A stretch of DNA of 64,000 bases from an uncultured Flavobacteriales bacterium. GTDB taxonomy: Bacteria; Bacteroidota; Bacteroidia; Palsa-965. The notes under the pieces are model-generated. The model saw nothing but the letters and a program-made list of their open reading frames with translations, searched no databases and had not been told where the DNA came from. The position numbers and the translations under genes are program-made. Of the stretch, positions 9,714 to 18,388 are shown in pieces; position 1 is the stretch's first letter; every line of letters starts with the position of its first letter. The stretch spans positions 1-64,000 of the forward strand of contig CALJIF010000049.1 in assembly GCA_937974275.1 (NCBI GenBank). Direction: 5' to 3'.

Positions 9714-11825
9714 ATGAATCAAACACCAAAACGTTATACCGTTACAGCGGCATTAATTTATGCCAACGGCCCTATCCACATCGGACATTTGGCCGGCTGT
9801 TATTTGCCATCAGATATTTACGTGCGGCATTTGCGCTCCTGCGGTGAAGATGTTTTGTTCGTGAGTGGCACCGATGAACACGGTGTTCCTATTACGTTAC
9901 GTGCCCGCAAAGAAGGATTAACACCACAACAGGTTGTCGACAAATACTACGACATCATCAATCGTTCGTTCAAAGAATTTGGGGTAGAATTTGATATTTA
10001 TTCCCGCACATCACGCAAAGCCCATCACGACTTCTCTTCCGCGTTTTTTAAAACACTTTACGACAAAAAGGTTTTCACGGAAGAAACAACAGAACAATAC
10101 TTCGACGAAGAAGCCGGTCAGTTTTTAGCAGATCGTTACATTGTTGGTACATGCCCCAACTGCAGTAATCCCAACGCATACGGCGATCAGTGTGAGAAAT
10201 GCGGCACTTCATTATCTCCCGACGAACTTATTGCGCCGCACAGCACATTAAGCGGATCAAAACCCGTTAAAAAACCAACTAAAAATTGGTTCTTACCATT
10301 GGATCAATTGCAGCCGAAATTACAAGCCTATGTCGATTCGCATCAGGAATGGAAGGCGAATGTTTTCGGGCAGTGCCAATCGTGGTTAAAGGCCGGTTTG
10401 CATCCACGCGCTATGACACGCGACCTGGATTGGGGCGTGAAAGTTCCGGTTGAAGGTGCGGAAGGCAAAGTGTTGTACGTGTGGTTTGATGCGCCAATCG
10501 GATATATTACTGCAAGTAAAGAGTGGTTTGAAGATCCCGCAACACGCAATACATTATCATACGGAGGGGCGCCTCGTTCTGCATCATGGGAAGATTATTG
10601 GAAAAAGGACGACACCAAACTCGTTCATTTCATCGGTAAAGACAACATCGTCTTTCACTGTTTGATTTTTCCGGCGATGTTAATGGTGCATGGAAATTAT
10701 ATTCTTCCTGATAATGTTCCTGCCAATGAGTTCCTGAATCTGGAAAGCAATAAAATTTCGACATCGCGTAACTGGGCCATCTGGTTACACGAGTACTTAG
10801 AGGAAATGCCCGGCAAGCAAGACGAATTGCGTTATGTGCTTACGGCTACTGCTCCTGAAACCGGAGACGGAGACTTTACCTGGGCGGATTATGAAGCTCG
10901 CGTAAACAATGAGTTAGCAGCAGTGTTCAGCAACTTCGTGCATCGTACGATGGTACTGACGCATAAAAATTATGCGGGCAAAGTTCCTGCTGCCACACGT
11001 TATACAAAAGAAGACGTTTTGGTGCTGGAAGAAATCACCAAGTTCCCGGACCGCATCAGCACTGCCATTCGCAACTATCGTTTCCGTGAAGCACAACAAG
11101 AAATGATGAACCTGGCGCGCTTAGGAAACAAATACCTTTCCGACAATGAGCCTTGGAAAAATCCGGATCCGGAACGCGTAAAAACTGTTTTAAACGTTTC
11201 TCTACAGATTTGCACCAACTTAAGTGTCCTCTGCGAGCCTTTCCTACCGTTTACTTCAGCGAAATTGCTAAGCATGCTTAATATTAGTTCTTTGTCCTGG
11301 AATCAGGCTCAGAACACTTCCAATTTACCGGAAGGTCATCAGTTGAATGAACCGGTAATGTTATTTGCTAAAGTGGATAAAGCATTATTGCAAAAACAAA
11401 TGGACAAATTAGAATCCATTAAAAAAGCACAAGCTGCTGAGGCAGAACAAGCGCAATTGGCGGCACAACCTGCAAAAGCATTGGAACCACAAAAGGAGAC
11501 CACCACATTCGATGATTTTTCGAAAATGGATATCCGCATCGGAACGATCCTTGCTGCCGAAAAAATGCCGAAGAGTGATAAACTGTTGAAGCTTACGGTT
11601 GATACCGGAATTGATCAACGCACCGTATTGTCGGGCATCGCGAAGTATTTTACACCTGAAGAAGTTGTTGGAAAACAAGTCACCATTTTAGTGAACCTCG
11701 CGCCGCGCAAAATGATGGGTATTGAATCGAACGGTATGATATTGATGGCGGAAAACGATAAAGGCGAATTAAGCTTTGTTGCGCCCACAAAAGACAACGT
11801 CAACAACGGCTCAACTGTTAAGTAG
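9714..11825 (+). CDS. metG: Methionine-tRNA ligase with C-terminal tRNA-binding domain
   Basis: Charges tRNA-Met with methionine for translation. The class I signature HIGH is at residues 22-25 and the KMSKS-equivalent loop reads KISTS (about residue 347). Four cysteines in two CxxC pairs (about residues 146-166) form the zinc knuckle. Residues 600-703 form an EMAP/Trbp111-like OB domain beginning [12 protein letters not shown], as in dimeric long MetRS enzymes. A basic Ala/Gln-rich linker (about 555-598) joins the parts. It diverges from the LD-carboxypeptidase gene. The assignment is firm. Confidence 0.98.
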   Translation: MNQTPKRYTVTAALIYANGPIHIGHLAGCYLPSDIYVRHLRSCGEDVLFVSGTDEHGVPITLRARKEGLTPQQVVDKYYDIINRSFKEFGVEFDIYSRTSRKAHHDFSSAFFKTLYDKKVFTEETTEQYFDEEAGQFLADRYIVGTCPNCSNPNAYGDQCEKCGTSLSPDELIAPHSTLSGSKPVKKPTKNWFLPLDQLQPKLQAYVDSHQEWKANVFGQCQSWLKAGLHPRAMTRDLDWGVKVPVEGAEGKVLYVWFDAPIGYITASKEWFEDPATRNTLSYGGAPRSASWEDYWKKDDTKLVHFIGKDNIVFHCLIFPAMLMVHGNYILPDNVPANEFLNLESNKISTSRNWAIWLHEYLEEMPGKQDELRYVLTATAPETGDGDFTWADYEARVNNELAAVFSNFVHRTMVLTHKNYAGKVPAATRYTKEDVLVLEEITKFPDRISTAIRNYRFREAQQEMMNLARLGNKYLSDNEPWKNPDPERVKTVLNVSLQICTNLSVLCEPFLPFTSAKLLSMLNISSLSWNQAQNTSNLPEGHQLNEPVMLFAKVDKALLQKQMDKLESIKKAQAAEAEQAQLAAQPAKALEPQKETTTFDDFSKMDIRIGTILAAEKMPKSDKLLKLTVDTGIDQRTVLSGIAKYFTPEEVVGKQVTILVNLAPRKMMGIESNGMILMAENDKGELSFVAPTKDNVNNGSTVK

Positions 11826-11861
11826 GTTGTTGTACTGAAATGAATTGTGTAGCTTAGTTAC

Positions 11862-13208
11862 ATGATGCGTTACTCCTACTATACATTATTCGCGATCATC
11901 GGTTTAATTTCTTGTACACCGAAAATCGAAACTCCTGAACCTTCTTCAGGCACAGCAGACTTCTCGAGATTTGTTGCTGTTGGCGGCAGTTACATGGCCG
12001 GCTATCAGGATGGAGCATTGCGTGATGATCATCAAACCAAAAGTATTCCTATGCTTCTGGGACGACAGTTTTCTATGATCACAGAAAAAACATACAACCA
12101 ATATACATTAGGAACTAGTGAAGGAATTGGTTGGAATTATAAATCGTGGGAAAGTTGGTACGTTGGTGCTTCGCGTTTAGGAGATCGAACCGATTGTCAG
12201 GGTGTAGTTTCTATGGGGCCTGTTAAAGACAGCATGAGTGTTGCTGCTGCGTGGAGTATTTTCACTAATAATTATCCGAGTGAAAATATCAACTGGAGCA
12301 TTCCATTCGCTTCTTTGCAGGAGCAATTCAATCCGGCATTAGGCAATGCTCCGGCGAATAATACCAATCCTTACTATCACCGTATTGCTTCTAACCCGGG
12401 CACCTCGGACGTAATTGAAGATGCGTCTGCAATGAATGCTTCGTTTTTTGCTGCCTGGTTCGGCATGGAGGAAATTTATAACTATGCCCGTTACGGAGGA
12501 GAGCGCAACACACCACCTACTTCAGCTCAATTTTCCGCAGCTTTAGATGCAGCCATAATTGAACTTACCGCCAACGGTGCAAAAGGTGTTCTGGCTACAA
12601 TACCGGGATTAAGAAGTTTTCCGTTCTATACTCTAATTCCTTGGAATGGCGCGAATTTGACGCAGAGCAAAGCCGACTCCTTAAACACCATTTACACCAA
12701 CAGCGGCTTGTCGCACATTCAATTTCAGGAAGGCGCTAACGGATTTGTCATTAACGATCCTGCCGCACCAATGGGCGTGCGTCAATTAACTGCCGGAGAA
12801 TTTCTAACCTTGCAAGCCCCGCTCGATTCCATGAAGTGCAATTTTATGGGAATTCTGTTTTCGGTTATTCCTGATCAATATGTGCTGGATGCAACGGAAG
12901 TTCAATTGATCGATCAATACATTGATGCTTATAATGCAGTTATTCGCCAGAAAGCAGCACAATACAATTTGGCGTTGGTTGATATGCACGATTACTTTTT
13001 ACGTGTAAATGCAGGAGTAGTTTGGGACGGTGTAGATTACAATGCCACGTTTGTAAGCGGAGGTTTTTTCTCGCTGGATGGCTTTCACCCGCACGAAAAG
13101 GGTTATGCCCTCATCACAAACGAATTCATAACCGCGATTAATATTAAATACGGCGCAACAATTCCAATACTCAACTGCTTTGATTGTAATGGAGTTTGGT
13201 TTCCGTAA
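11862..13208 (+). CDS. SGNH/GDSL-like hydrolase family lipoprotein
   Basis: Putative surface or periplasmic lipid-anchored esterase-like protein. The lipobox GLISC puts the lipidated Cys near residue 18. The usual GDS block is replaced by AVGGSYMAGYQDGAL (about residues 38-52), which still carries the serine, and a late DGFHPHEKGY block (about residue 406) supplies the Asp and His expected of SGNH enzymes. Bacteroidota carry many lipoproteins of this type of about 400-450 residues with unknown substrates. It starts 36 bases after metG and ends at a terminator shared with the convergent esterase gene. Catalytic activity is inferred only from the motifs. Confidence 0.75.
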   Translation: MMRYSYYTLFAIIGLISCTPKIETPEPSSGTADFSRFVAVGGSYMAGYQDGALRDDHQTKSIPMLLGRQFSMITEKTYNQYTLGTSEGIGWNYKSWESWYVGASRLGDRTDCQGVVSMGPVKDSMSVAAAWSIFTNNYPSENINWSIPFASLQEQFNPALGNAPANNTNPYYHRIASNPGTSDVIEDASAMNASFFAAWFGMEEIYNYARYGGERNTPPTSAQFSAALDAAIIELTANGAKGVLATIPGLRSFPFYTLIPWNGANLTQSKADSLNTIYTNSGLSHIQFQEGANGFVINDPAAPMGVRQLTAGEFLTLQAPLDSMKCNFMGILFSVIPDQYVLDATEVQLIDQYIDAYNAVIRQKAAQYNLALVDMHDYFLRVNAGVVWDGVDYNATFVSGGFFSLDGFHPHEKGYALITNEFITAINIKYGATIPILNCFDCNGVWFP

Positions 13209-13214
13209 ATAAAA

Positions 13215-13239
13215 AAAGCCCGTCACTACAACGGGCTTT
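13215..13239. terminator. Bidirectional terminator between convergent genes
   Basis: The 9-bp arms AAAGCCCGT (13215-13223) and ACGGGCTTT (13231-13239) enclose a 7-base loop. An A run precedes the left arm and T-rich sequence follows the right arm, so the hairpin can stop transcription from both the GDSL lipoprotein gene and the T9SS esterase gene. Confidence 0.85.
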
Positions 13240-13259
13240 CATCTTGAATTACAAATCTG

Positions 13260-14534
13260 TTACTTCACAATCACACGCTGCGTATACTGCTGTGTAGCAT
13301 TGCGCACCGTAATCATGTACATACCGGGCACCCAACCTTGCGTGTTCAAGGTAGTCGTACCATCATTTTCTGCACGCTGGCGACGGAATAACTTTCCGGT
13401 GGAGTCATACACTTCAATGCTGTAATCGTTGCCTGCCAAACGACCTGTATTTACCGTAAATTCTGTTGTTGCCGGATTCGGATATACGTCCAACACCGAT
13501 CGTAATGCAGGAAGTTCTTGCATACCAATTGGGTTAGACCATCCGCAATCTAACTGATCGCCACAAACAAAGTGAACCAGGAAATTTCTTGTAATCACCA
13601 ATGTGGTGTCGTAGTACGCAGCACTGCTCACATGCGGCACGTGTCCCTGTCCTTCATAAATTTCAAAGCAATTAGTTATACCCAGCTGATCCACACGAGT
13701 ATCAATTGATGCAGAACCATGCACGGTTAACAATGGATACGTTCCCAACAACACGATCGTCGCAGAACCATAAGGAACAGTTTGATCCGCAGTACCATGA
13801 AAATTTAACACCGGCTCATCACCCGCATTAATCCAAGCAGTGTCTCCTAATGCACCGGCAATATTAATCACTGCGCGCACATTTGAAGAATATCCCGGAT
13901 TGCCGCTGTTGCCTTCAATGCCGCCGCTAAGTCCGGGCTGATTGGTAGTATCTGCCCATGAAGGAAATTCACTGGGTTCATCTAAATACGCTACATGCAA
14001 CGCCATAAATCCACCGGCACTTACTCCCATGAAATAAATGTTCGAAGTATCGATACCGTAGGTGTTTCCTAGTGTAGCATAATCTTTTTTGAAAAAACGC
14101 ACCGCAGCTTTTGCATCTTGTACAGCACGCATTACGGCTTCGGTTGCATCGGTACTATCAGGTCCGGGAAACGGAAAGTTCGTCATCCCCACACGATAAT
14201 CGATAGAAGCCACAACGTAACCCATTTGCGATAAATCATTGCAAAATTGAATGACGTCACCACCGGTTTTCGATCCCGACAAAAAGTTTCCGCCGTGTGC
14301 AAGAATGATCAAAGGACGATTTGTCACTGTGTCATTTTTCGGCATGTGCACATCCAGGCGAAGCGATGTTGTGCTGTTATTAAAACTCTGATTAGAACCG
14401 TACACAATATTTGAAATCGTGGTGTCCTGAAACACAAAGTCCCGATAACGCAAACCGTTGCACGCACTTTGAGCTTGAATAGTTGTAGCACTTGTCAAAC
14501 ACAAGGCTAATCCTGTAAGTAAATTTTTCATCAT
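13260..14534 (-). CDS. Secreted alpha/beta-hydrolase (carboxylesterase-like) with type IX secretion sorting domain
   Basis: Exported esterase-type enzyme. Residues 1-21 are a signal peptide ending in IQAQS. The alpha/beta-hydrolase domain has the oxyanion block LAHGGNF (about residue 80) and the nucleophile elbow GVSAGG (about residue 163), with a later NFHGTADQTVPYG loop bearing the acid residue and a His in GQGHVPH. Residues about 348-424 form a type A T9SS sorting domain starting VYPNPATTEFTV and ending RVIVK. It therefore should cross the outer membrane through the Por/T9SS machinery and be attached or released. Substrate unknown; feruloyl- or acetyl-esterase-like activities are possible. 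It lies 10 bases downstream of the FadL-like gene. Confidence 0.88.
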   Translation of the reverse strand: MMKNLLTGLALCLTSATTIQAQSACNGLRYRDFVFQDTTISNIVYGSNQSFNNSTTSLRLDVHMPKNDTVTNRPLIILAHGGNFLSGSKTGGDVIQFCNDLSQMGYVVASIDYRVGMTNFPFPGPDSTDATEAVMRAVQDAKAAVRFFKKDYATLGNTYGIDTSNIYFMGVSAGGFMALHVAYLDEPSEFPSWADTTNQPGLSGGIEGNSGNPGYSSNVRAVINIAGALGDTAWINAGDEPVLNFHGTADQTVPYGSATIVLLGTYPLLTVHGSASIDTRVDQLGITNCFEIYEGQGHVPHVSSAAYYDTTLVITRNFLVHFVCGDQLDCGWSNPIGMQELPALRSVLDVYPNPATTEFTVNTGRLAGNDYSIEVYDSTGKLFRRQRAENDGTTTLNTQGWVPGMYMITVRNATQQYTQRVIVK

Positions 14535-14544
14535 AAGGGTATAG

Positions 14545-15771
14545 TTAAAACTTGAGGGTAAATCCGATTCCCGGAGCTATGGTTCTGCTTTTATAAGTAC
14601 CGGTAAATCCTGTTTCAATATTGGTGTCTGTTCGCTGCATGCCTTCAACGTATAAGCAAGATGCATCAATGCGAATGTTTTCTCCTATTTTATAAGTTAC
14701 TCCGCCGGTAATTCCAATGCGATCGCTATCAGGAGTTTCAGGTGTTAAATAACCGTCTTGCACAGGAGTTTTGTCGAAGTAACATCCTGCACGTAACTGT
14801 AACTTATCTAAAATTCTGTATTCCACTCCTGCACGCGCAATCCAAGCATTCTTGTACATGCGCGCCGAACTAATGTCTTCCAACTTATCCGTGTTATCCG
14901 CAAAATCAATGCGTAACGAATCGTAAGAACTCCACCCAACAATATTGACATCGCTCGAAAATGTCCATCTGTCCGTGGAGTACGCCGCACCAACATTAAT
15001 CACTTGTGGCAATCGCAACGCGGTAGAAAAAGTAGTAGTAGGGAAAAATTCCTGCAAGGCTCCCGGGACGGTAAATTCGGCACTTCCGCCATTGACTTCC
15101 ACACTAACAGCAGAACGATACGAAGCCCCGAATGATAAGGCATCATTGTGCTTATATAATATTCCCGCCTGAAAGCCGAATCCGCTTGCATCGCCAGAAA
15201 GATTGCCTTCGCCGTAATCTCCATTCTGATCTTGCACAGGTACACCTTTACGCAATGCGAAACCACCTGTTGCATAAATGAAGCCGGCTCCAATGCCTAA
15301 CTTTTCATGCAACTGATACGACACTGTTGGCTGAACAAAAATTGTTTTCAGATTTATTTCGCGAATCAGAAAGTTTCCTTTCCAGTCAGACGGCCATTCT
15401 GCACGACTTCCAAAAGGAGTGTACACCGCTACGCCTGCTGCCCACTTCTGTTTATTGTACATCGCGTACACACCGAAAGGTGTTCCTATATTTTGCACCA
15501 TAGAAGCCTGATAAACTCCGGGAGCCGGCTCTGCGTAAACTGTTCGAGGCATCAAGAACGTGCCGCTACCTGTTATTACCCATTTGCCATCTACAAAAAC
15601 GGAAGCACCCGGATTAAAGAACATACTGGATGCATCGAAAAATAACGCAGTCCCTGTATGCCCCATGCCCAAATGCCGCTGACTTTGAGCATTCACCTGA
15701 AAGCCACCGGCAATTGCAGCAGTGGATATCTGTAATACAATGACAATACAAGCAATGAATTGGCGGGTCAT
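14545..15771 (-). CDS. OmpP1/FadL-family outer membrane transporter
   Basis: Outer membrane beta-barrel of the FadL/TodX family, which passes long-chain fatty acids or aromatic hydrophobics. I choose the ATG at 15771 (protein starts MTRQFIACIV) because it gives a good signal peptide ending near AIAGG; a longer reading frame begins at 15864 but adds a non-signal leader. The start of the mature protein, GFQVNAQSQRHLGMGHTG, is the classic FadL plug start, followed by amphipathic strands and a terminal aromatic residue (TLKF). The 408-residue length is normal. It is followed at 10 bases by the T9SS esterase gene and the two may be co-transcribed. Confidence 0.9.
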   Translation of the reverse strand: MTRQFIACIVIVLQISTAAIAGGFQVNAQSQRHLGMGHTGTALFFDASSMFFNPGASVFVDGKWVITGSGTFLMPRTVYAEPAPGVYQASMVQNIGTPFGVYAMYNKQKWAAGVAVYTPFGSRAEWPSDWKGNFLIREINLKTIFVQPTVSYQLHEKLGIGAGFIYATGGFALRKGVPVQDQNGDYGEGNLSGDASGFGFQAGILYKHNDALSFGASYRSAVSVEVNGGSAEFTVPGALQEFFPTTTFSTALRLPQVINVGAAYSTDRWTFSSDVNIVGWSSYDSLRIDFADNTDKLEDISSARMYKNAWIARAGVEYRILDKLQLRAGCYFDKTPVQDGYLTPETPDSDRIGITGGVTYKIGENIRIDASCLYVEGMQRTDTNIETGFTGTYKSRTIAPGIGFTLKF

Positions 15772-15885
15772 GTTCAAATGTAAAGAAATCGTTCTCGTAA
15801 TAAAAACAAATCCTGCCGTTTCGCTTGAAATATGTGCAACGGTCATCAACGAGCAATTATTCACGATGAATTAGCTCCGGTATGT

Positions 15886-15893
15886 TAATTTTG
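15886..15893 (+). promoter_or_regulatory. Bacteroidota-type -7 promoter element for tRNA-Arg
   Basis: TAATTTTG matches the TAnnTTTG -7 element of the primary sigma factor in this phylum and lies 18 bases before the tRNA, a good spacing for a short leader. No clear TTTG -33 element is visible at the expected distance. Confidence 0.5.
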
Positions 15894-15911
15894 CACGATG
15901 TCCTTTATCAT

Positions 15912-15983
15912 GGTCTCGTAGTTCAATGGATAGAATAGAAGTTTCCTAAACTTTTGATACAGGTTCGATTCCTGTCGAGACTA
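15912..15983 (+). tRNA. tRNA-Arg (anticodon CCT)
   Basis: A complete cloverleaf can be drawn: acceptor GGTCTCG with CGAGACT (G-T closing pair), D stem GTTC/GAAT, anticodon stem GAAGT/ACTTT around the loop TTCCTAA (anticodon CCT, reading AGG), a 4-base variable loop, and T stem ACAGG/CCTGT around TTCGATT. The CCA end is not encoded. It lies between the divergent FadL-like gene and the convergent sbtA gene. Confidence 0.95.
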
Positions 15984-16009
15984 CAAAACTTCTTTGGCTT
16001 ATTTTTTCG

Positions 16010-16975
16010 TTAACCCGTCCATTGCGCCACCATAAGATACAGCGGCATTCCAATGGTAATGTTGATGGGAAACGTAACAGCAAGTGCCATGGGCAAATAC
16101 AATCCCGGATCTGCTTTGGGTGCAGATATTTTCATGGCGGCAGGAACAGCGATGTAAGAAGCACTTGCAGCAAGTATCGCCAGAATAAATCGATTGCTGA
16201 TATCATGTATAAACGGCGCGCTGATTAAGGCAACCAAACATCCGTTGAATAAAGGAACGAAGATTGCGAACAATAATGGAAACGAGCCGTATGCAAAAAA
16301 GGATTTAAGCTTTCGTCCGCTGGTAATCCCCATGTCCAGCAAGAATATCGCAAGGAAGCCTTTAAACAAATCATTCGTAAATGGTTTAATGCCTTCCGCT
16401 TGTTTTGCATTGGCGAAATATCCGATCAGCAAACTTCCGAGAATGAGCAACACACTGCCATTGGTGAATGAATGTTTAATGACGTCGCGCTTCTTCACTC
16501 CTGCTGAGCGCTGCTTGTCAAACAAAGAAATCAGCAACAAGCCCATAATGATGGCCGGCGATTCCATCAATGCCATCGTAGCCACCATGTGTCCGTGAAA
16601 AATATATTGCTGACTTTCCAAATAAGTAACCGCGGTTACGAATGTTACTGCACTTACTGATCCATAAGCCGCAGCAATTGCACCTGCATCATGCACGTTT
16701 AATTTTCGCTTTAACACAAAAAAGGTATACAAAGGAATTAATGCCGAAATCGCTACTCCCAGCACAATTGAACCAATTACTTCACCATCAATTTCTTCAT
16801 GCGATAACTCCTGACCGCCTTTGAAACCAATAGCAAACAATAAATACAAGGAAATAAACTTGGAAGAATTTGCCGGAATTTCAAGATCGCTCTTCAAATA
16901 CACAGCGACAATTCCTAAAGCGAAAAATAATAATGCAGGGTTGGTAAGATTTTCTTGTAGTAATTCTAAAGTCAT
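16010..16975 (-). CDS. sbtA: Sodium-dependent bicarbonate transporter family permease (SbtA-like)
   Basis: Inner membrane transporter predicted to import bicarbonate with sodium. The family start NPALLFFALGIVAVYLKSDLEIP and the segment LYLLFAIGFKGGQEL are recognisable, and about ten hydrophobic segments are spread over 321 residues in two inverted halves separated by a polar loop (about 155-170). No PII-like SbtB gene is next to it. It is the last gene of an apparent operon icd - 82 aa - 96 aa - DUF6671 - sbtA, with an 18-base gap upstream. In an organism with no sign of autotrophy here, the bicarbonate may feed anaplerotic or biosynthetic carboxylases; that is inference. Confidence 0.85.
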   Translation of the reverse strand: MTLELLQENLTNPALLFFALGIVAVYLKSDLEIPANSSKFISLYLLFAIGFKGGQELSHEEIDGEVIGSIVLGVAISALIPLYTFFVLKRKLNVHDAGAIAAAYGSVSAVTFVTAVTYLESQQYIFHGHMVATMALMESPAIIMGLLLISLFDKQRSAGVKKRDVIKHSFTNGSVLLILGSLLIGYFANAKQAEGIKPFTNDLFKGFLAIFLLDMGITSGRKLKSFFAYGSFPLLFAIFVPLFNGCLVALISAPFIHDISNRFILAILAASASYIAVPAAMKISAPKADPGLYLPMALAVTFPINITIGMPLYLMVAQWTG

Positions 16976-16993
16976 TGGTTTATCGGGATGTTA

Positions 16994-17842
16994 TCAGGGA
17001 TTACAATTATCACAATACATAGGATCCTCATGCCGTTTCCCAGTAGGAAATTCGACAATCTCGTTGTAGCTGCATTTTAAACAAGAGTTGATGATTCGTT
17101 GAACACTCTTTGTAGGAAAATGACACTGTGCACAAGGCAATCCTTTTTGAAATTCAGTTGGTCCAAATCCGGGGATACCGCATGTTGGACATACATTTTT
17201 TATTCGTTCCGCCAACTTGCGAGTAGCACCGGCAATCACTTGCATGCGTGTTGGATTCATGTGCGCCCGCATGTCCGTTTGCACGTGAAGTTGTTGGTGT
17301 TCGTTCAAGAGTTGCAATGCTGTTTTGATCAAAGTCTCTTTATCGCGAATTCCCTTGACCATGTTCTCCGGTGAATCCGGCGACGGGCGTAGAATTAGGG
17401 CATGACTTGGAAATAAAGCTGTTTCTGCAAAGGCCAACAACTCATCGATACTTGTAACTGTTGATGCAGCGTAGTTCGTGTCAGGAGAAAGCTCTTTAGC
17501 TATAATCTCGAGATCATTTCGTCGATCGATAAATACAAGAATCTCTTCGTCAGCTGCAAGAAAAGGGATAAACGGATGGGGACCAAACGAACCTTCGCTA
17601 GCCACAGCCAAATCTACACTCCCCTGTTCTAAACCATGTAGACATTTTTGACGGGCTGTGGCTAACGGGTCCGATTTACGCTCTACCTCGCCACTGAACG
17701 TCCCCCAACGATCAGTGTCAAAATCATCAAGCGTAAATACCCTAATTCCTAATTCATCCTGCAAAACGGGGCCGATTACTTGCTGTTTGCCGTGCATAGT
17801 AGCAATCAGCGCCCGTTTACCATGATAGAATTGGTTAGTCAC
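16994..17842 (-). CDS. DUF6671-like protein with C-terminal zinc-ribbon cysteines
   Basis: Function unknown; I recognise it as resembling the DUF6671 family. The N-terminal 200 residues form an alpha/beta domain (RALIATMHGKQQVIGP; SVDLAVASEGSFGPHP) with several conserved Gly, Ser and His positions. The last 70 residues hold four CxxC-type pairs (CPTCG, CAQCH, CLKCS, CDNCN), which look like two zinc ribbons. No signal peptide. Its start overlaps the end of the 96-residue gene by 8 bases, and sbtA follows 18 bases later, so it is embedded in the icd-sbtA operon. A nucleic-acid or metal-linked role would fit the ribbons but is not shown. Confidence 0.7.
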   Translation of the reverse strand: MTNQFYHGKRALIATMHGKQQVIGPVLQDELGIRVFTLDDFDTDRWGTFSGEVERKSDPLATARQKCLHGLEQGSVDLAVASEGSFGPHPFIPFLAADEEILVFIDRRNDLEIIAKELSPDTNYAASTVTSIDELLAFAETALFPSHALILRPSPDSPENMVKGIRDKETLIKTALQLLNEHQQLHVQTDMRAHMNPTRMQVIAGATRKLAERIKNVCPTCGIPGFGPTEFQKGLPCAQCHFPTKSVQRIINSCLKCSYNEIVEFPTGKRHEDPMYCDNCNP

Positions 17843-18125
17843 TGTACTTTAATCCTATTGTGATATCAGATTTGATGTTGAGCTGAATGTTCTTTTCTCT
17901 TGCTTCACGAATCAAATCCTCCACAATCGCTTTACTCTTATACAAATCTTCAATCCGTTTTGCTGCTAAAGGATCTTCACGATTATAGTGTACCTGATGA
18001 CTGAGATTTTTTATCTTGTTATAGTTGATTTTTGCAACGATAAACTTGAGCAAAATCTCTTGCGCGTCATCAGGAGTGAAACCTCCATCCATCAACACTA
18101 ACCTCGTGGTCGTCTCCATAGTCAA
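17835..18125 (-). CDS. Small hypothetical protein, paralogue of the upstream 82-residue gene
   Basis: A 96-residue protein of unknown function, largely alpha-helical and charged. It shares with the 82-residue product encoded just upstream a pattern L-x-x-G-x-F-x-x-D-x-A near the start, then AKI, then a conserved ED followed by an RI/KI-x-x-L helix and a final beta-like segment rich in I and D. The two are probably tandem duplicates. It has no signal peptide or TM segment. The 3-base gap upstream and 8-base overlap with the DUF6671-like gene show translational coupling within the icd-sbtA operon. Confidence 0.7.
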   Translation of the reverse strand: MTMETTTRLVLMDGGFTPDDAQEILLKFIVAKINYNKIKNLSHQVHYNREDPLAAKRIEDLYKSKAIVEDLIREAREKNIQLNIKSDITIGLKYSD

Positions 18126-18128
18126 TGA

Positions 18129-18377
18129 TTAAAAATTAGTAAGCACCAGTTCTGCATCAATACGCACGCTCCCATGCTCATCTTGCGATGTGGTCCGAAT
18201 ACGATGCCAGCTCTCCTGAAGCGATTTAATCTTCTGCTCACGGAATTTGATGTCTTCCTCGTTTCCGGAAGCAGATATTTTACTTTCGTGAAATCGAATC
18301 TTCGCTTGAATCATTTCACCGATCAATGCGGTCGCTTCATCACGACGAAACTCTCCTTTGATTAAATCGATCTTCAT
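18129..18377 (-). CDS. Small hypothetical protein, paralogue of the downstream 96-residue gene
   Basis: An 82-residue, helical, charged protein of unknown function. It begins MKIDLIKGEFRRDEA and contains EMIQAKIRFHESKI and EEDIKFREQKIKSL, which align with LMDGGFTPDDA, KFIVAKINYNKIK and REDPLAAKRIEDL of the neighbouring 96-residue protein. It starts 11 bases after the icd stop and ends 3 bases before its paralogue. Cytoplasmic by lack of a signal. The position suggests a small partner or regulator for an enzyme or transporter of the same operon, but nothing in the sequence proves that. Confidence 0.7.
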   Translation of the reverse strand: MKIDLIKGEFRRDEATALIGEMIQAKIRFHESKISASGNEEDIKFREQKIKSLQESWHRIRTTSQDEHGSVRIDAELVLTNF

Positions 18378-18388
18378 AATTGCCGGTT

